Shown: positions 43,123-56,080, counted from the stretch's first letter. The stretch: 64,000 nucleotides of DNA from Lotus japonicus (GCF_012489685.1 NC_080042.1:19544150-19608149); one strand, 5' to 3'. Translations and numbers: made by a program. Notes: a model not told the origin generated them from the letters alone.

Positions 43123-43636
43123 CTTTATCTAATATCTTTTGCTTTCTAAAAAATAATCACAGATAAATAGATGGGAAAATTGAGTACATAGAATGAAAAT
43201 GACCAAAGTATAAAATGTTACAAGAGTCCAATATAAAGGCTTGGTCTTTCTCCTGCTTTACCACACTAGATAATTTAATCCTTCTTCTATAGCTTTTTTT
43301 TATCTCCTTATTCATTTATATTAGATGATGTGAACCTAACTTCACCAATCACCATTGCAATCAACCTTATCTAGTGAGTATGCCGTTTGTCCTTTTTTTA
43401 AGGGGAATGTAGTTGGATACCCTTTGATATGAGGGAGGGCATTTCAAGTTCAACACATTAAATTTTCCAATTCGCAATTAACACATTGCTGACCAAACTT
43501 GAACCACAGTAACACATTGCTGAGGTGTGGGACCAGGTACACGTGAGAAAACAATGAGAGACGACACTCGCCAGCAGAACCAGCAGCACCAACGTGCAAT
43601 CGCGACATCCCAAGGCAACCTCATTCCATAATCTTA

Positions 43637-44029
43637 GAGCATCTCCAATGATAGGAACTTATTTTGAGATTTAATTCATTTTTCGTCGGCCCAGGATGCC
43701 ACATAGGATTTAAGACATTCATAAGGTTTCCATGCACATTTCACTCTAATGGTTGAGATCTTATTTTACTTTTGATTTGACCTACGGTACCCAATATATT
43801 TATATTATTTATTTCCCACTTTATTTTTTCACTTTGATTATGGTATTGAAGGAGAGAGAAAAATATATTATTTTATTTAAGATCCCAAGTTTGAGAGTAC
43901 CTGAGCTAAGGCACGGATCTAAGCTTTTGCTAAGATCTCATGCCATGTAGGTTAGCTCCAATGGTGAGATCTAATAAAATCCGGATCTTATTTTAAGATC
44001 CCAAAATAAGGACTCCATTGGAGATGCTC
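43637..44029. mobile_element. Tourist-like MITE, 393 bp
   Basis: Perfect inverted ends GAGCATCTCCAATG (43637-) and CATTGGAGATGCTC (-44029), with one base different after the first 10, and TTA on both sides (43634-43636, 44030-44032). The core repeats AAGATCCCAAA/TTTGAGATCTTA words. It lies about 900 bp upstream of the glucose transporter leader. Confidence 0.85.
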
Positions 44030-44914
44030 TTATACCTTCCTCTATCTTTTTTCTTTTTCTACTATTTTTTTCAAATTTTCTCATAACACACGTAATTCTC
44101 CTTTAAAATAAAACACCTATTTTACCCAAAAAAAAATAATACACACACGTGATCATCATAAATTAAAAAAAAAAACACTTATAGCTAAATGTCAACTTTT
44201 CAAATTTCAATAAAATCTTATTAGTATTATTTGTTTCTTCCCCACAAATATGAACATGTTTGGAATACAATTTTCGAGTTCGATTTAGTGACTTCATCAT
44301 TGAGAGGATTTTGCCTACCACTAGACAAAATGTCAACTTTCAAATTTTAATCAAAACTTGTCATTGCCCATTTTTTCCTAGATAAGGATGGTTGGAAAAT
44401 TACTATACATAACTCAATAAGTTAGCTTAGTAATTTAACACTTCATCTATTAAGGAAGTGATTGAAGATTGGAATCCTAACTCATCGTGAGTGAAAAAAA
44501 CTTCTTAAGCAACTCGTTACTACTTAATGAGTGGAGTGATTCATCTATCAGTTGTGAGTTGTGAGGATAAAACATTACGCGAACACAATAAAGGCATATA
44601 CAGTTACCAAAAATGAGCTAAATGTCAACTTTTCAAATTTCAATAACAACTTATCATTATTCATTTTTAATAACTGGTTTGTTTGCCCAAAATAAAACAA
44701 AACAAAAATTTCAATTTTTAGTTATTTTTTTTCTAATTTTACACAGTCCCTTCGTCTTTTGTCTGGTTTCACTGAGTAGCGGTCCTTTCGAAGCTCCCTT
44801 CTTTGATCAGAAGCATCAGCATAGAGAGAAAGAAACCAAATCCCAATACCAAAATTTCACTTTCAATTCACTGATTTCAGAAACTTCATCACCCTTTTTC
44901 TCACTTTCACTACG

Positions 44915-45066
44915 GTAATCCATCTTTCACTTCTTTTTCTTTCACAAATTCCTTTGCTTGCATGCTATTCTATTGTTTATCTCCCTCATTGGCGTTTTTC
45001 TACATTTTATATATGCATTTTTGAATAATTAAAGTGTTTTGATTTTCTGGGTGTTGGAATTTTCAG
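44915..45066 (+). promoter_or_regulatory. Probable 5'-UTR intron of the glucose transporter gene
   Basis: TACG|GTAATCC at 44915 and TTTTCAG|TAGC at 45066 bound a T-rich segment just upstream of the ATG (45076). A pyrimidine-rich leader (CTTCATCACCCTTTTTCTCA) precedes it. 5'-UTR introns are common in this position, but without transcript data this is inference. Confidence 0.5.
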
Positions 45067-45075
45067 TAGCAAAAT

Positions 45076-48000
45076 ATGCAGGCTTCAACTTTTGCCTTCA
45101 AAGGAGCCATCTTGGGGTTTCAGAAGCAAAAGGGTTTGGTGGGTATTGGTGAGTTCAGAAATGGGAGTGTTCTTAGACCCAAAAGAGCTTGCATGACCAA
45201 GAATAATAATCTATGTGGCTCACGGCTTGGTTGTGTCAGCATGGAAACTGAGCTAACTAGTTCAAGAGTTGCTTCTAGTGGCGTTTTTAGGTCCTCCGCT
45301 AAGCCCAGATCAGTCAGGGTTCACGCTTCCGGTTCGCATACTGTTGCTGATGACTTTTAGCTTTTCTGAAACTTATTGGACTGCATTTTCCAAAGATGTG
45401 TAAAGTGCGTGTCTCATGTAGATCAGGGTTTTAAATTGCGGCTGCATTGCGGACAAATGCAGGTTAAAACGGCCAGAATTGCGACAAATGCATGTTGAAA
45501 TGGCCGTGATTGCGATTGATTGAACTTTAGAACCCGTTACATTGCGGACCGCAATTTAGAACCCTGATGTAGATGGGCCATAGTTTGTTTGGTTGATGAT
45601 GCCCTGTTTGGCCTTCTTGGCAAGATTGTTTATGTAGTGTTTGATTTTGTTGGTTGTCTAGTTGTGTATGCTATTTGTGTTCGAATTGTTGCTTTTGTTG
45701 ATTAGTATAGTTCAGTTTGTTGATATCATGGTTTCTAGTCCAGTTGATTCATGAATGGTTAACTTCAACATGGTTGCAATAGTCAGGCTTACGCTTATGC
45801 AATTCAATTTTTTGGAATTCTTTTGCTAGACTATATGAAGAGAAAATTTATCCTTTGTAATTGCCTTTTATCCATTGCGGAATCTTAATATCATTAACAT
45901 CTCCAGATCCAGAGTATTTTTATATTAATATGCTTACATTGCTTTTAGGGATGCAAATTGTCTATACAAGACTTAAATTTGCAAAGTCTCTTAACAGGTT
46001 TTCAATGTTTCATTTGCATACTGTGTGAATGTTGCGTTCTTATCTATTTCATAGATTTTTGTGCTCTTACAAATACTCATAGGAACTAAAATTGAGTTTC
46101 AGCTGGAGATATTGAGGATGTTGTCCCCGCTGTCCCTCAGGGAAAATCTTCTGGAACAGTTCTTCCCTATGTTGGTGTTGCGTGCCTCGGAGCCATTTTA
46201 TTTGGCTACCATCTTGGGTATGGATAGCCTCTTGATTTGAGTATGTCTGGATTGTGGACTACCTGACTATACTGCTGCCTGCCATTTTCTTTATAATTTC
46301 ATCCAACTTCCAACTATTATGAATAATATGACTCCCTTCTATTTGTCTTAACTTTTTGGCTGCAAATATTATAAAGAACTATTACTATATGCGTGGATAG
46401 CTATAGTGATGTCCTGTTTTGTATAGGGTGGTGAATGGTGCTCTTGAATACCTTGCTAAGGATCTTGGAATCACTGAAAATACTGTTCTACAAGGTACTT
46501 GCTTTTCGAAAAGATATATATATTTAATTTTAGATTATTTAAAAATTTCTGTAGATTTTTCAGTGAATGAAAATTGTCGATTACTAGACAAATATATGAA
46601 AATACTTTTACTTGTTTTATAATTTTATTTACTCATATATTAACAATATTTCTGTTACATAAGAAGAAAAATTATTGATCTTTATGGCAGAAAGTTAAGT
46701 TCAATTTTTGTTACTTCTGTTCATGTGTGAATATTTGTGCCTGTTACCTTCTAACTTCTTTTTTCCCCCAAAGATACAGCTTTTCTTGTATATCCCAATC
46801 GATGTTATCTGTTGATCCTCATGAGTGTGAACCTGTGAACAGGTTGGATTGTCAGCACACTACTTGCTGGTGCTACTGTTGGTTCATTTACTGGTGGAAC
46901 ATTGGCTGACAAATTTGGCAGAACTAGGACATTTCAGTTAGACGCAATCCCTCTAGCGATTGGAGCATTTCTTTGGTCTGTTGGTTGCTGCTGAGTAAAA
47001 GTTTGATGTATTTTCAAAATCTGATGGGTTAAACTCTGGTGTTTTTACAGTGCTACAGCCACGAGTGTTCAGACAATGATCATTGGTCGATTGCTTGCTG
47101 GTATTGGAATTGGTGTTACATCTGCTATAGTACCACTTTACATATCTGAGGTGGTGACTTTGTGAATTATTCTAGTCTTTGTGATTATGATTACATATTT
47201 CGTGTGGATCATGTGGGTCACCCCTTCTAATGGGCAGATTTCACCAACTGAAATTCGCGGTGCGCTTGGATCTGTTAATCAACTTTTCATTTGTATTGGG
47301 ATTCTTGTAGCACTGGTAGCTGGGCTGCCTCTAGCTGGAAACCCTACATGGTATTGAATCATTTCAGCTTCTTGTTTTTTCTCTTTTTTTTTCCGCGGCG
47401 GAGGATAAAGTCTCTTCCACCTAATCTCTTCCTAATATGTTTATTTCTTCTTATGTTAGCAGCAGAATTTAACATGCATATTCGAGTCTCGAGATTGAAG
47501 TTACTTTATTCACTGTAAAAGAAAAAAAGAAAATTACTTCTATTACTTAGTCCAGGCTTTTGTCAAATAAAAAAAGTCAGAGCAGAACATATGTGCCTAG
47601 AAGAGAATTTGTTAAGATTATAATGTTTGGCCCAATCCATAAGTCCAAATATTTTCTCAAGAAGAACTGATGTTAAGGTTATGACTGTTCACAAAAATAG
47701 TTAATTATTTTTGGATAGTTTTATTTCTTTGGTTCAGAAATATGACTACAGATGTCCCATTAGTTGTTGCATGTTTTTATATTGTTATCATTGTTGACAC
47801 TAAGGGATTACAGATTTAGAGTCCTGGAGACATGTATCTTGTTTCGTTTGCTGGGTTCTTTTTCCCCTGTACATACCATGGTTTTGAGGTACACCTAGTA
47901 CCCCCTAATTTATTTGCCTTATCAAAAAAAAAAAAGAGTTGTGGACACATGCATTTAGGTAAAAGTCTGTCGTAAATTCTTGTTTTCGGAATTGAAATTT

Positions 48001-50191
48001 TGCTACTATACTGAAGGATAAATTGAAGTATTCAATAAACAAAATGCAAATTTGATGTATACAAAATGATATTAAATTTATATTTTTTACAGGAGGGCTT
48101 ATTTTTCTTAATTGTTTGAGGTTGATAATATTTTCAAATTCAATATGTCTTAATTCACTGTAAATTTGTACTCCTCTACACATTTTTCTTTGTCTTTTCA
48201 AAACAAATCTTCCAGGCTGATTTGGTTGTGTTTTTTTATTTAATATTAAAATATTGATTTATCATCTTCATGAATTTTCTTCACTTATTGGGATAAGGCT
48301 TTTGTTTTGTTTTGTTGTTGTTGTTATTTTCATGGTTTTTAATTTTACTTCTTCTTGGAGGCTTCAGGATCCTCTGTTGGTCAGTTTTCTACTTTTTCAG
48401 CTGATTTATTTTGTCTATTAATTTGATCTTATCAGGTGGAGGACAATGTTTGGTGTTTCTCTAGTTCCATCTATACTATTAGCACTAGGGATGGCAATTT
48501 CTCCCGAAAGTCCCCGCTGGCTTTTTCAGGTTTGCCTGCAATTCTATTCTGTGCATCTTTTGTTGTTGAAGCAGTAAATTCATGACAATAAAATAATTGG
48601 AAAGAAGGATACTACTTTTACACATGTTAATGGCTTTTTTTCAAATATTCCTATCTTGAACTTAAATGGCTTGGATGTAAAGCACATTAAAGTAGAGATT
48701 ATATTTGTATTGTATTTCATATATACTAATGGCACTGACAATTTCCTTAAATTCTTACTTGTGTTAAAATTGTAAGAGTCATGATAGTTGATACTTGATA
48801 GTACTATTTTGTAATATAATCCACCAGAACATACATATTATACATTTGTGCTATCTTGTGATTTGTATATCTGTTAACAGTTTAACACAATAATTTTTTT
48901 GTTGGTTTTCTGAGAAATTTGCATGTATTATTATTTTACAGGAAGGAAGAATCTCAGAAGCTGAAAAAGCTATCAAAACACTATATGGTAGTGAAAGAGT
49001 TTCTGCAGTTATGCATGACTTCAGAACAGCAACTCAAGGCTCTTCTGAACCTGAAGCAGGGTGGTTTGATTTGTTTAGCACCCGATACTGGAAAGGTATT
49101 CCAAATTTCATTTAAATTGTATATGCTATCGAATTTTTATTTAAGGAGGTCCAAAGTAAAAACCATATCACTTTGTTTTCATTTTATCTTGAATACCACA
49201 AAATCTAGCCGTTGTAGCCCAGGACCTTATAACCCCCATATTAGAATCTCATACGTCTAATGTGAGACTCAAGTTCCATACCTTACAATTGGATCCTAAC
49301 AAAACCTAAACGAAATACATTAGTCAGGTTTGATAATCCATGACCCTTTGCTTTCGTTGAGGCCCTTCTTTCATATCTGAAATATTTGAACTTTTGTGTT
49401 TGATTTCATTGAGGCCCCTTTTATACCTGAAATATTTGTATCAAGAATCATTTTAATATCATAATCTTATTCGCAGCCCAACTTCCTCTTTACTTTTTAC
49501 TTTACTTCATAGCTGATTAAAGCTTTCTTTTATGAAATGGTGTTGCAATTCCCTGAAACATGTCTTGTTGCAGTTGTCAGTGTTGGGGCAGCGCTTTTCT
49601 TGTTCCAGCAGTTGGCTGGAATAAATGCCGTGGTGTATTATTCAACCTCTGTGTTCCGTAGTGCTGGAATCGCTTCTGACGTTGCAGCAAGTGCCTTGGT
49701 TGGTGCTTCAAATGTTTTCGGTTAGTATTTTTGAATAAAATATTTATCATGTCTTCAATTAAAAAAGGTTAGTGTACATGTTGCACTTCACAAACATAAT
49801 GTTGTTTCTGACTGATGTTTATTTTGTCGCAGGAACTGCTGTTGCTTCCTCCTTGATGGATAGACAAGGAAGAAAAAGTCTCCTTATCACAAGCTTCAGT
49901 GGAATGGTAATAGTTATTTCCAGTACACACCTATATTAGACCCAAAGCAGAAAAATTGTGATATATTACATGATTGATTAGTTATATGCTTGAAAGTCTG
50001 AAACAACACGAAGTTAAACATAAAATGTTGATTTTTGTGAACCCAATGCTTTGAATATCTAAAATTGTCTGAAGTAGAAGAATGAAACTTTTTCATTCTC
50101 ACTTAGGGTGGAGAGAAGAGAGAGATAGATAGAAAATGGAGGTGGAAATGGAGTGAAAAATGAAATGAGTGTGAATGAGTCATAGCTCGTA

Positions 50192-50235
<44 letters not shown>

Positions 50236-50767
50236 CACTACTATAGTATATAGTACATAGTGCATGTGAGATTAACGTGTCCAAATAGAGATTTGTGCTT
50301 GGAATGAAATTTTGGAGATCCAAGCATTTTGATAAGATTGAGACCATCACCTTTCACTCTTTCAGTCTTCAACTGAACTATGATACACCAAATGCTAGAA
50401 AAGTACGAAAACATGTTTTTGTTTGGTGTAAATGCAATTAATCTATATTTTTATCCCAATGGCTTAATTTCATTTCTTGTTTTGTGTAACTTATTCATCT
50501 CATAATCGGTGAAACACCCTGTAAATTTTTATTCATGTAACTGACAGTCTTTTCTTTATTATGTATTTCCTAGGCTGCTTCTATGTTGCTTCTTTCTCTG
50601 TCTTTTACTTGGAAAGTCCTTACACCATATTCTGGCACCCTTGCTGTTCTTGGAACTGTTCTGTAAGTCACTTAATTTAGTCAATACTCAATAAGATTGA
50701 GTCACTGATCATCCCATTTACTGAAAGACCTAAAATTTAATGAACCTAAAGATTATTACTGTTGTTG

Positions 50768-50801
<34 letters not shown>

Positions 50802-50809
50802 CATAATTA

Positions 50810-50843
<34 letters not shown>

Positions 50844-51459
50844 TTTTCATTAATTTTAGTTGACTTTGTGATTATGACTTATGATCAGCTATGTCCTATC
50901 CTTCTCTCTTGGTGCTGGTCCTGTGCCGGCTCTTCTTCTACCAGAGATATTTGCTTCTAGAATTAGAGCAAAAGCAGTTTCTTTGTCATTAGGCATGCAT
51001 TGGGTGAGTGACTTCACTGTGGAATCTAACATTTGCTTCTACAAGTGTTAAGTTTTAAAGTTTAAACTCATTTCAAAATTCACAAAAGTTACTGTTAAGT
51101 TTTAAATTGACAAGAATTTAATTGAAGAAACATCCGTAAATCCTTGCTTAATGTTATCTAGATTAATATGATTTATGCTATAAAGGTTATTACTACGCTA
51201 TTCTGGTTTTCTTGATTGATGAAATGTTATGTTAACAATGAAATTATGGGTTTCTTTTTGTCTTATATATCAGATCTCAAACTTTGTCATCGGGCTCTAT
51301 TTCTTGAGCGTTGTAAACAAGTTTGGTATTAGCTCCGTGTACTTGGGGTTCTCAGCCGTCTGTGTTCTTGCTGTTCTGTACATAGCTGGTAATGTTGTGG
51401 AAACGAAGGGTCGGTCATTGGAGGAAATAGAACATGCTCTTAGTTCTTCTTCAGCTTGA
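45076..51459 (+). CDS. pGlcT: Plastidic glucose transporter (pGlcT), 13 exons
   Basis: Exons: 45076-45331, 46103-46217, 46427-46494, 46843-46975, 47051-47150, 47238-47350, 48436-48529, 48942-49095, 49574-49720, 49833-49906, 50574-50662, 50889-51003, 51274-51459; they sum to 1,644 bases (547 residues) with all phases consistent and all introns GT-AG. Residues 1 to about 85 are a Ser/Arg-rich, acid-poor plastid transit peptide. The rest is a 12-span major-facilitator sugar porter: [11 protein letters not shown] between spans 2 and 3, [19 protein letters not shown] before the central loop, [14 protein letters not shown] in span 7, [26 protein letters not shown] and [11 protein letters not shown] at the end. 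The family sits in the inner plastid envelope and exports glucose from starch breakdown. Frame is intact and the gene looks functional. Intron 1 carries a MITE; introns 10 and 11 carry microsatellites. Confidence 0.96.
45424..45566. mobile_element. hAT MITE, 143 bp, in intron 1 of the glucose transporter gene
   Basis: Ends CAGGGTTTTAAATTGCGG and CCGCAATTTAGAACCCTG are inverted repeats with one mismatch and one shift, flanked by an exact 8-bp ATGTAGAT duplication (45416-45423 and 45567-45574). No coding sequence. Exact duplication suggests a recent insertion. Confidence 0.92.
50196..50233. repeat. (TA)n microsatellite in an intron of the glucose transporter gene
   Basis: About 19 TA units in intron 10. 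The flanking DNA (50090-50190) is GAGA-rich. Confidence 0.9.
50771..50843. repeat. (ATT)n microsatellite in intron 11 of the glucose transporter gene
   Basis: Two blocks of ATT/TTA units (about ten and eleven) separated by TATCATAATTATC. Likely polymorphic. Confidence 0.9.
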
Positions 51460-52955
51460 AAAAAACTTGTAGAAATTGCATTGGTCATAATTTCAGTGCT
51501 GCTCATAGAACTGGTTTGCCTTTGTATGTACACTTGCTACTTACTCTCTAGGGTGAACATTTGTCTGGCAAGAGTGGTAAACCATGGTAAGTTTGTAACC
51601 AAATTTTGCTAGTTTGCAAATATGGGAATAATAATGTGTGAGAAGCATCTTTTCGAACTGAGTTTTTGTCTCAGTAAGAACGTCTTCACTTCAATTGTTA
51701 GATGGAAAAAGTTGAACCATGTAACTTAAAAATTCGATATGATTTTCTTGAGTTTCCTTTAAGAAATATTAACATTTGTAGAATATTGAAGTGAATTAGC
51801 TGCAACGTGACAAAATAACTAGTTTACAATAATGTGTTCAAACAAGTTTGCAACGGAAAAAGACAATGCTAAAACAATCCCGATCACAATGCTAAAACGT
51901 GAATGAAGCCGGGACCATCCTTTTTTTTTTTTAGGTACTTCTACTTCTATGTTAATGTTGTGTTTCGATTTTTGTTAAATTCAATGTGAATTTACGTTTT
52001 AGCAAAGGGTTAAAACCCTATTTCTCTAGTCATCGTTAAACCAAATGGAGCAAATTCTAACTTTTTAGACATTCAATAAGATACGTGAAATCATGTTTGC
52101 ATTAGCGATAACGCCAACATGCACACATGTTACAAAATCTTTATACACTTCCACACGAATTAATTCTGAAGAAAAATTTATGTATGTCCTAATTTCAAGC
52201 ACTTGTAACGAGTGAAACCTTCAATTTGGGGAATTGACGTTGAAAGAAAATGCAAATATAAAACAAATATAAAAAGAACCGTAATGATTCTTAGCTTTTT
52301 CCGTAAAGAGTAAAGATCAAATAGTTTGTTGAATTAGCTTTCAAGTTTCGTGCATTATGAGATCTCGTCATACACATTCTCAAATTTCAATGCACCGAAT
52401 GTGGTTTTCAACTGAAAACCTAACATTCATATAACTTGCTATAATAACAAGGGCAGGAAGGGTTACTGATAACCTTGATGATGCATGTTAACTTGTTAAC
52501 CCAAAGATATGAATGAATGGTGTTTCCCTATCATGTACTTAATGTGAAAGTGCAATACAACAACATGGATCACTTCCAGAGGACTATCTTGAACCATACC
52601 AATTTACAAAACATAGACAAACTTCAATTGATTCATCTCTGCAGTTCCACTGTGATATCTACATGTTGGATTTCCTCTCCCACCTCTCCTTGGTGTCAAG
52701 CCTACATGTTAATAACAGATCAAATTATATGAACTGCTAAAAGCTTAAAATGAAACATAACAAATAACCATATATATGAATGAACAGAACTACAACCCTA
52801 TAAACACAATTAGAAAACATGTGCTAGAAAAATCAGGAATTTTTATTCAAGCAATGAGAGACACTATGGTTAAATGCTCTAATATTTTCTTAACACAAGT
52901 AGAGTGACAGTGAGTTTGTTGACAGCATTTTCTTAACACAAGTAGAGTCAAGTTT

Positions 52956-53616
52956 TTACCCCCAATGCAATTTTTGTTTCTTTGATGAAGAAGGCACTAA
53001 TACACCACCACCCTTTGAGTCTGTATTTTGAGAATCAGAGCATTCACCATCTTTGTCATCAATTTTCAAACCTTGAGCTTCACTGCTCTGGCTTGATAAA
53101 TCATATCCCTGGAACTTCTTATTGGTCACATCTGTAAAACAAAAAACAAAAATTCAGGACATAGAAGATAGATTAACAGAGTTATTAAAACAACAAAAAT
53201 ATCACCAACAATTCCAAAAAAAAGAGTAACAAAACAAAATTAAAACTACCTTTGGATTTCGTTTTAAACTTTGATTTTGATTTTGACTTTAGTTGTAAGC
53301 GTTTCCTGTGCAGTTCCTAACAAATTTTACAGTGTTCAGACAATGTTAACGTAGAAGAACATCAAACAAAGCAAAAAAATAAAAATAAAAATTACCCAAG
53401 TCCCAGAATATTTTTATAATGTAAAATTTTCCATTTTTATACATATATGAATATGAATGTGGAAACCCTAAATAAATCATGAGAATTGAAGAGAGTGCAC
53501 ACCCGAAACTTGGAGAGCTGGTCTTTGGTGACGCCTTTAGGGTTGAAATTGGGTTGCAGGCATAGTGAGGACGCCATTGCTGCTTCTCTTCTAGAATCTT
53601 CTTCTTCCTTTTCCAT
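52956..53616 (-). CDS. Small Lys/Ser-rich protein of unknown function, three exons
   Basis: Minus-strand exons 53616-53503, 53316-53250 and 53131-52956 join in frame to 118 codons plus stop, with GT-AG introns. The start is MEKEEEDSRREAAMASSL; an upstream in-frame ATG at 53724 would add 36 residues and one at 53577 would remove 13. The middle is strongly basic (ELHRKRLQLKSKSKSKFKTK), the C-terminal part acidic and Ser-rich (QSSEAQGLKIDDKDGECSDS), ending SSSKKQKLHWG. No membrane span or known domain; the basic run looks like a nuclear or nucleolar signal or RNA-binding tail. Splice phases and codon pattern suggest a real gene; identity unknown. It converges tail to tail with the glucose transporter gene, 1.5 kb away. 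Confidence 0.65.
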
Positions 53617-54041
53617 GAAAAGATCAATAGTATGGAAGGTTAAAGGTTGGTTATCAGTGGCGGTCCCAAACGGTGGCGACGATGCAACAAAATTCTTGAA
53701 TCTGTGCGACTGCGTACTATGCATTGTTTGCTGATTTTTTTTTTTTTTCATTGGAAAAGTAACAAGAACACAAGCCCAAAGGGAATGCAGCCAAAAAGCC
53801 CAAAAGGAATGCAGCCATATTTTTTTTAATTTAGCTTAAATTAGGTTTTGGTCTTTATCTGGTTCAAAAAAGAATTGGTCCTTATGACTTTTTTTTTCTG
53901 TTCATTCAAAATTTTGGCGTGTATTTCTAGTCCTTGACATTAGTTTTTTCATTTAGATTGGAATTGGACTAATATCCCAGTCAGCATGAGACATGGCACT
54001 TTTTCAAAAAAAAAAAAATTATTTGCAAATTTGAGCACTTA

Positions 54042-54513
54042 TGTTGTGTTTGGTAGGAGAGAGGTGGAGAAGAGATTGCGGGAAGAGAGAGATAGGAGAG
54101 AGATGGAGCTTCTCTCTTTGTTTCGTTGTGTAATAATGGAGGTGAGAGAGAGTTTGGGGGTGGATAATTTCCCCTTTATAATCTCTTCGCGGGCTGGGTT
54201 GCTTTTTTTTTATTATTCAAGTGCAGCTAGTGGCGGTTTAGAACCGCCATGATTATATTTTATTTCATTTTTCTGGTAGAATCGCAATTATCTGCATGCA
54301 TTCTGACACTTTTTTTTTGTAAAAAATTGTTTTTTTAATCAAAAGTTAATTTTTCTCTTTCTTCTACCTCATTATTTCTAATCTATTTCTCTCATTTATC
54401 TCTACCATACCAAACAACCTTTAAATCTATATTTCTCACTTATTTCTCCATACTCAACTTCTCTCTTATCTACTCTCTCTTCTCTATCTCTCTCTACTCT
54501 ACCAAACGAAGCC
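54042..54513. mobile_element. Tourist-like MITE, 472 bp
   Basis: Inner end sequences TGTTTGGTAGGAGAG and CTCTACCAAACG are inverted, and TTA lies on both sides (54039-54041, 54514-54516). It has GAGAGA-rich arms like the 470-bp element at 39497-39966, of which it is a diverged relative. Confidence 0.7.
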
Positions 54514-54516
54514 TTA

Positions 54517-55292
54517 AGGCAGCGTCTAGCAAACAGGTCGGAAAGAGACATATGGATTATGTTCCGTGTTTATTATATTTTTAGATGAAATGAAACAAGA
54601 TATAGTTTTGATCGTCGTGGTTAAACCCACTGTCATATGACCATCATAGGATGTAATCTATAGTGGCCAACGATCCAAGAGGTCGAAGCCTACCTAGCCT
54701 GACGACCGTGGACGACTTGACTCGAGTTTGTAACCTAATTCGCGCCCAGCAACTTAGAGCATCCGAGGAGTATCTTCGCGGAAGGGTCAAGAAGCAATCC
54801 ACTAGCTCACTGAAGATATTTACATAAGAAGAGCTTAGAACCTTGAACGTGGGAGGGAAATGAATAAGCACAAACCAAGGAGTCTATCTTGATCGTCTAG
54901 CGAGCAATATAGAATTTTTCCTCCATAAGATAATGAAGCAAGGATCGATCACCAAGATACAATAATTATCCAAAATTAATACAAAGTTTGAAAAAAAAGT
55001 ACAAGCAGCCTGTAAAAAAGGAACTTTACCATGAAATTGTCATCTTTACATCCATAAACATTTTCTCAATGATCTAACATGAGTTGACTCTTATACTGGT
55101 TGTAAGAGAAAACTTTATATGATTTATAAGATCTATCATGTCAAATTAATGAGAACAGTAATCGTAGAGAAGAAATGTGCCTGAATCTGTGGCAAACGAC
55201 AAAAGCAATGAAGAATAAGATATTGGTTTTCCAAATCAACAAATGTTCCGTCTGAGAAGTCTTTTAGTTTCTCTCTATTTCTCTTATAATGG
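54517..55292. other. No gene recognised
   Basis: A GC-richer block at 54640-54860 (CGACCGTGGACGACTTGACT) stands out from AT-rich flanks but has no ORF or repeat that I recognise. The last five bases, AATGG (55288-55292), should be the left target duplication of the Ty3 element. Confidence 0.4.
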
Positions 55293-55668
55293 TGTTCTGT
55301 ACTAGGGAAAACTTACGTAAGAGAATGACAGAAAGTAAACCCTAGCAGAGCACTAAAATGACAAAAATATCATAAAAGGAATATTCTCATTAAATGTTTA
55401 AAATGTACTTTTTACAAGGTGTTGACCTCTCCTTTTATAGATGGAGTGATCATGATGTGGACTTTCCCAGTACTTGGGTCTGACAACCGGGGCCCAATCC
55501 TCTATGCACATAAGACAAATCTAAGGGAATCTTCCAGCTGGCTTGTGGGCCCGTCTAGAGAAAGGGCGGGATTCATTGCTGTTTCGTAAATTCCGCCCTG
55601 GCTGCTTTCGTTCATCTGATTGCTTGATTTGGGCGGGAGTAAGGAATCCTTATGTACCGCCCAGTCCA
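55293..55668 (-). mobile_element. 3' LTR of Ty3 copy 2 with purine tract
   Basis: Plus-strand ends TGTTCTGTACTAGG and CCGCCCAGTCCA, 376 bp, matching the 389-bp LTR of copy 1 at both ends. On the minus strand TCTTGGGGGCATG (55669-55681) lies directly before it and is the probable polypurine primer. TTTTATAGATGG near 55432 and TATAAT-like words suit a promoter but none is certain. Confidence 0.85.
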
Positions 55669-56080
55669 CATGCCCCCAAGACATGAGGCTCAGGTAGGTT
55701 AAGTCGAAATGTCTTTATATGCTACTTCATCGCCTGCTCTTATCATTCACTTTGTGTTTCTTGTAATTATATCGCTGTTCCTCACGATCAGGATATGTCG
55801 CCACGTTCCCGTTCATGGATATGTCGCCACCTTTATGTTACTCATTACCCCGCCATCTTTATTTTTGTTGATGCGTCGCCATTGTCACAACCGTCAATCA
55901 CATCTTTTCAACTGACACACGTGACCCTTGTTTTCCGGGATTTTCATCATCATTTGCCATGAATGCAGTTTCCGTTTGTTCGTCTCGAGGAGTTACACCT
56001 TTTCACTTCACACCTTTTTTGAATTTCAAATCCCACGACTCTTCACTAACTATCCCACTCATTCTCTCTCCTCTTTTTCC

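Larger units (their letters stand above)
41710..43154 (+). mobile_element. RRM-only LINE-like element with target duplication
   Basis: The element is flanked by AATCATAGATAA (41698-41709) and AATCACAGATAA (43155-43166), a 12-bp duplication with one mismatch. From left to right: a short leader, a broken RRM protein gene (41755-42876), a T/G-rich 3' untranslated region, a stem-loop (43100-43122) and a short A-rich tail. No endonuclease, reverse transcriptase or RNase H is present between ORF1 and the 3' end. The size of the target duplication and the tail indicate LINE-type insertion, presumably by proteins of a full-length relative. Confidence 0.65.

Noticed and set aside
45332..45360. Exon 1 of the glucose transporter gene as a complete 94-residue protein ending at TAG 45360
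   Set aside because: The GT at 45332 joins in phase to the next exon and gives the expected [13 protein letters not shown] junction, so the stop is intronic.
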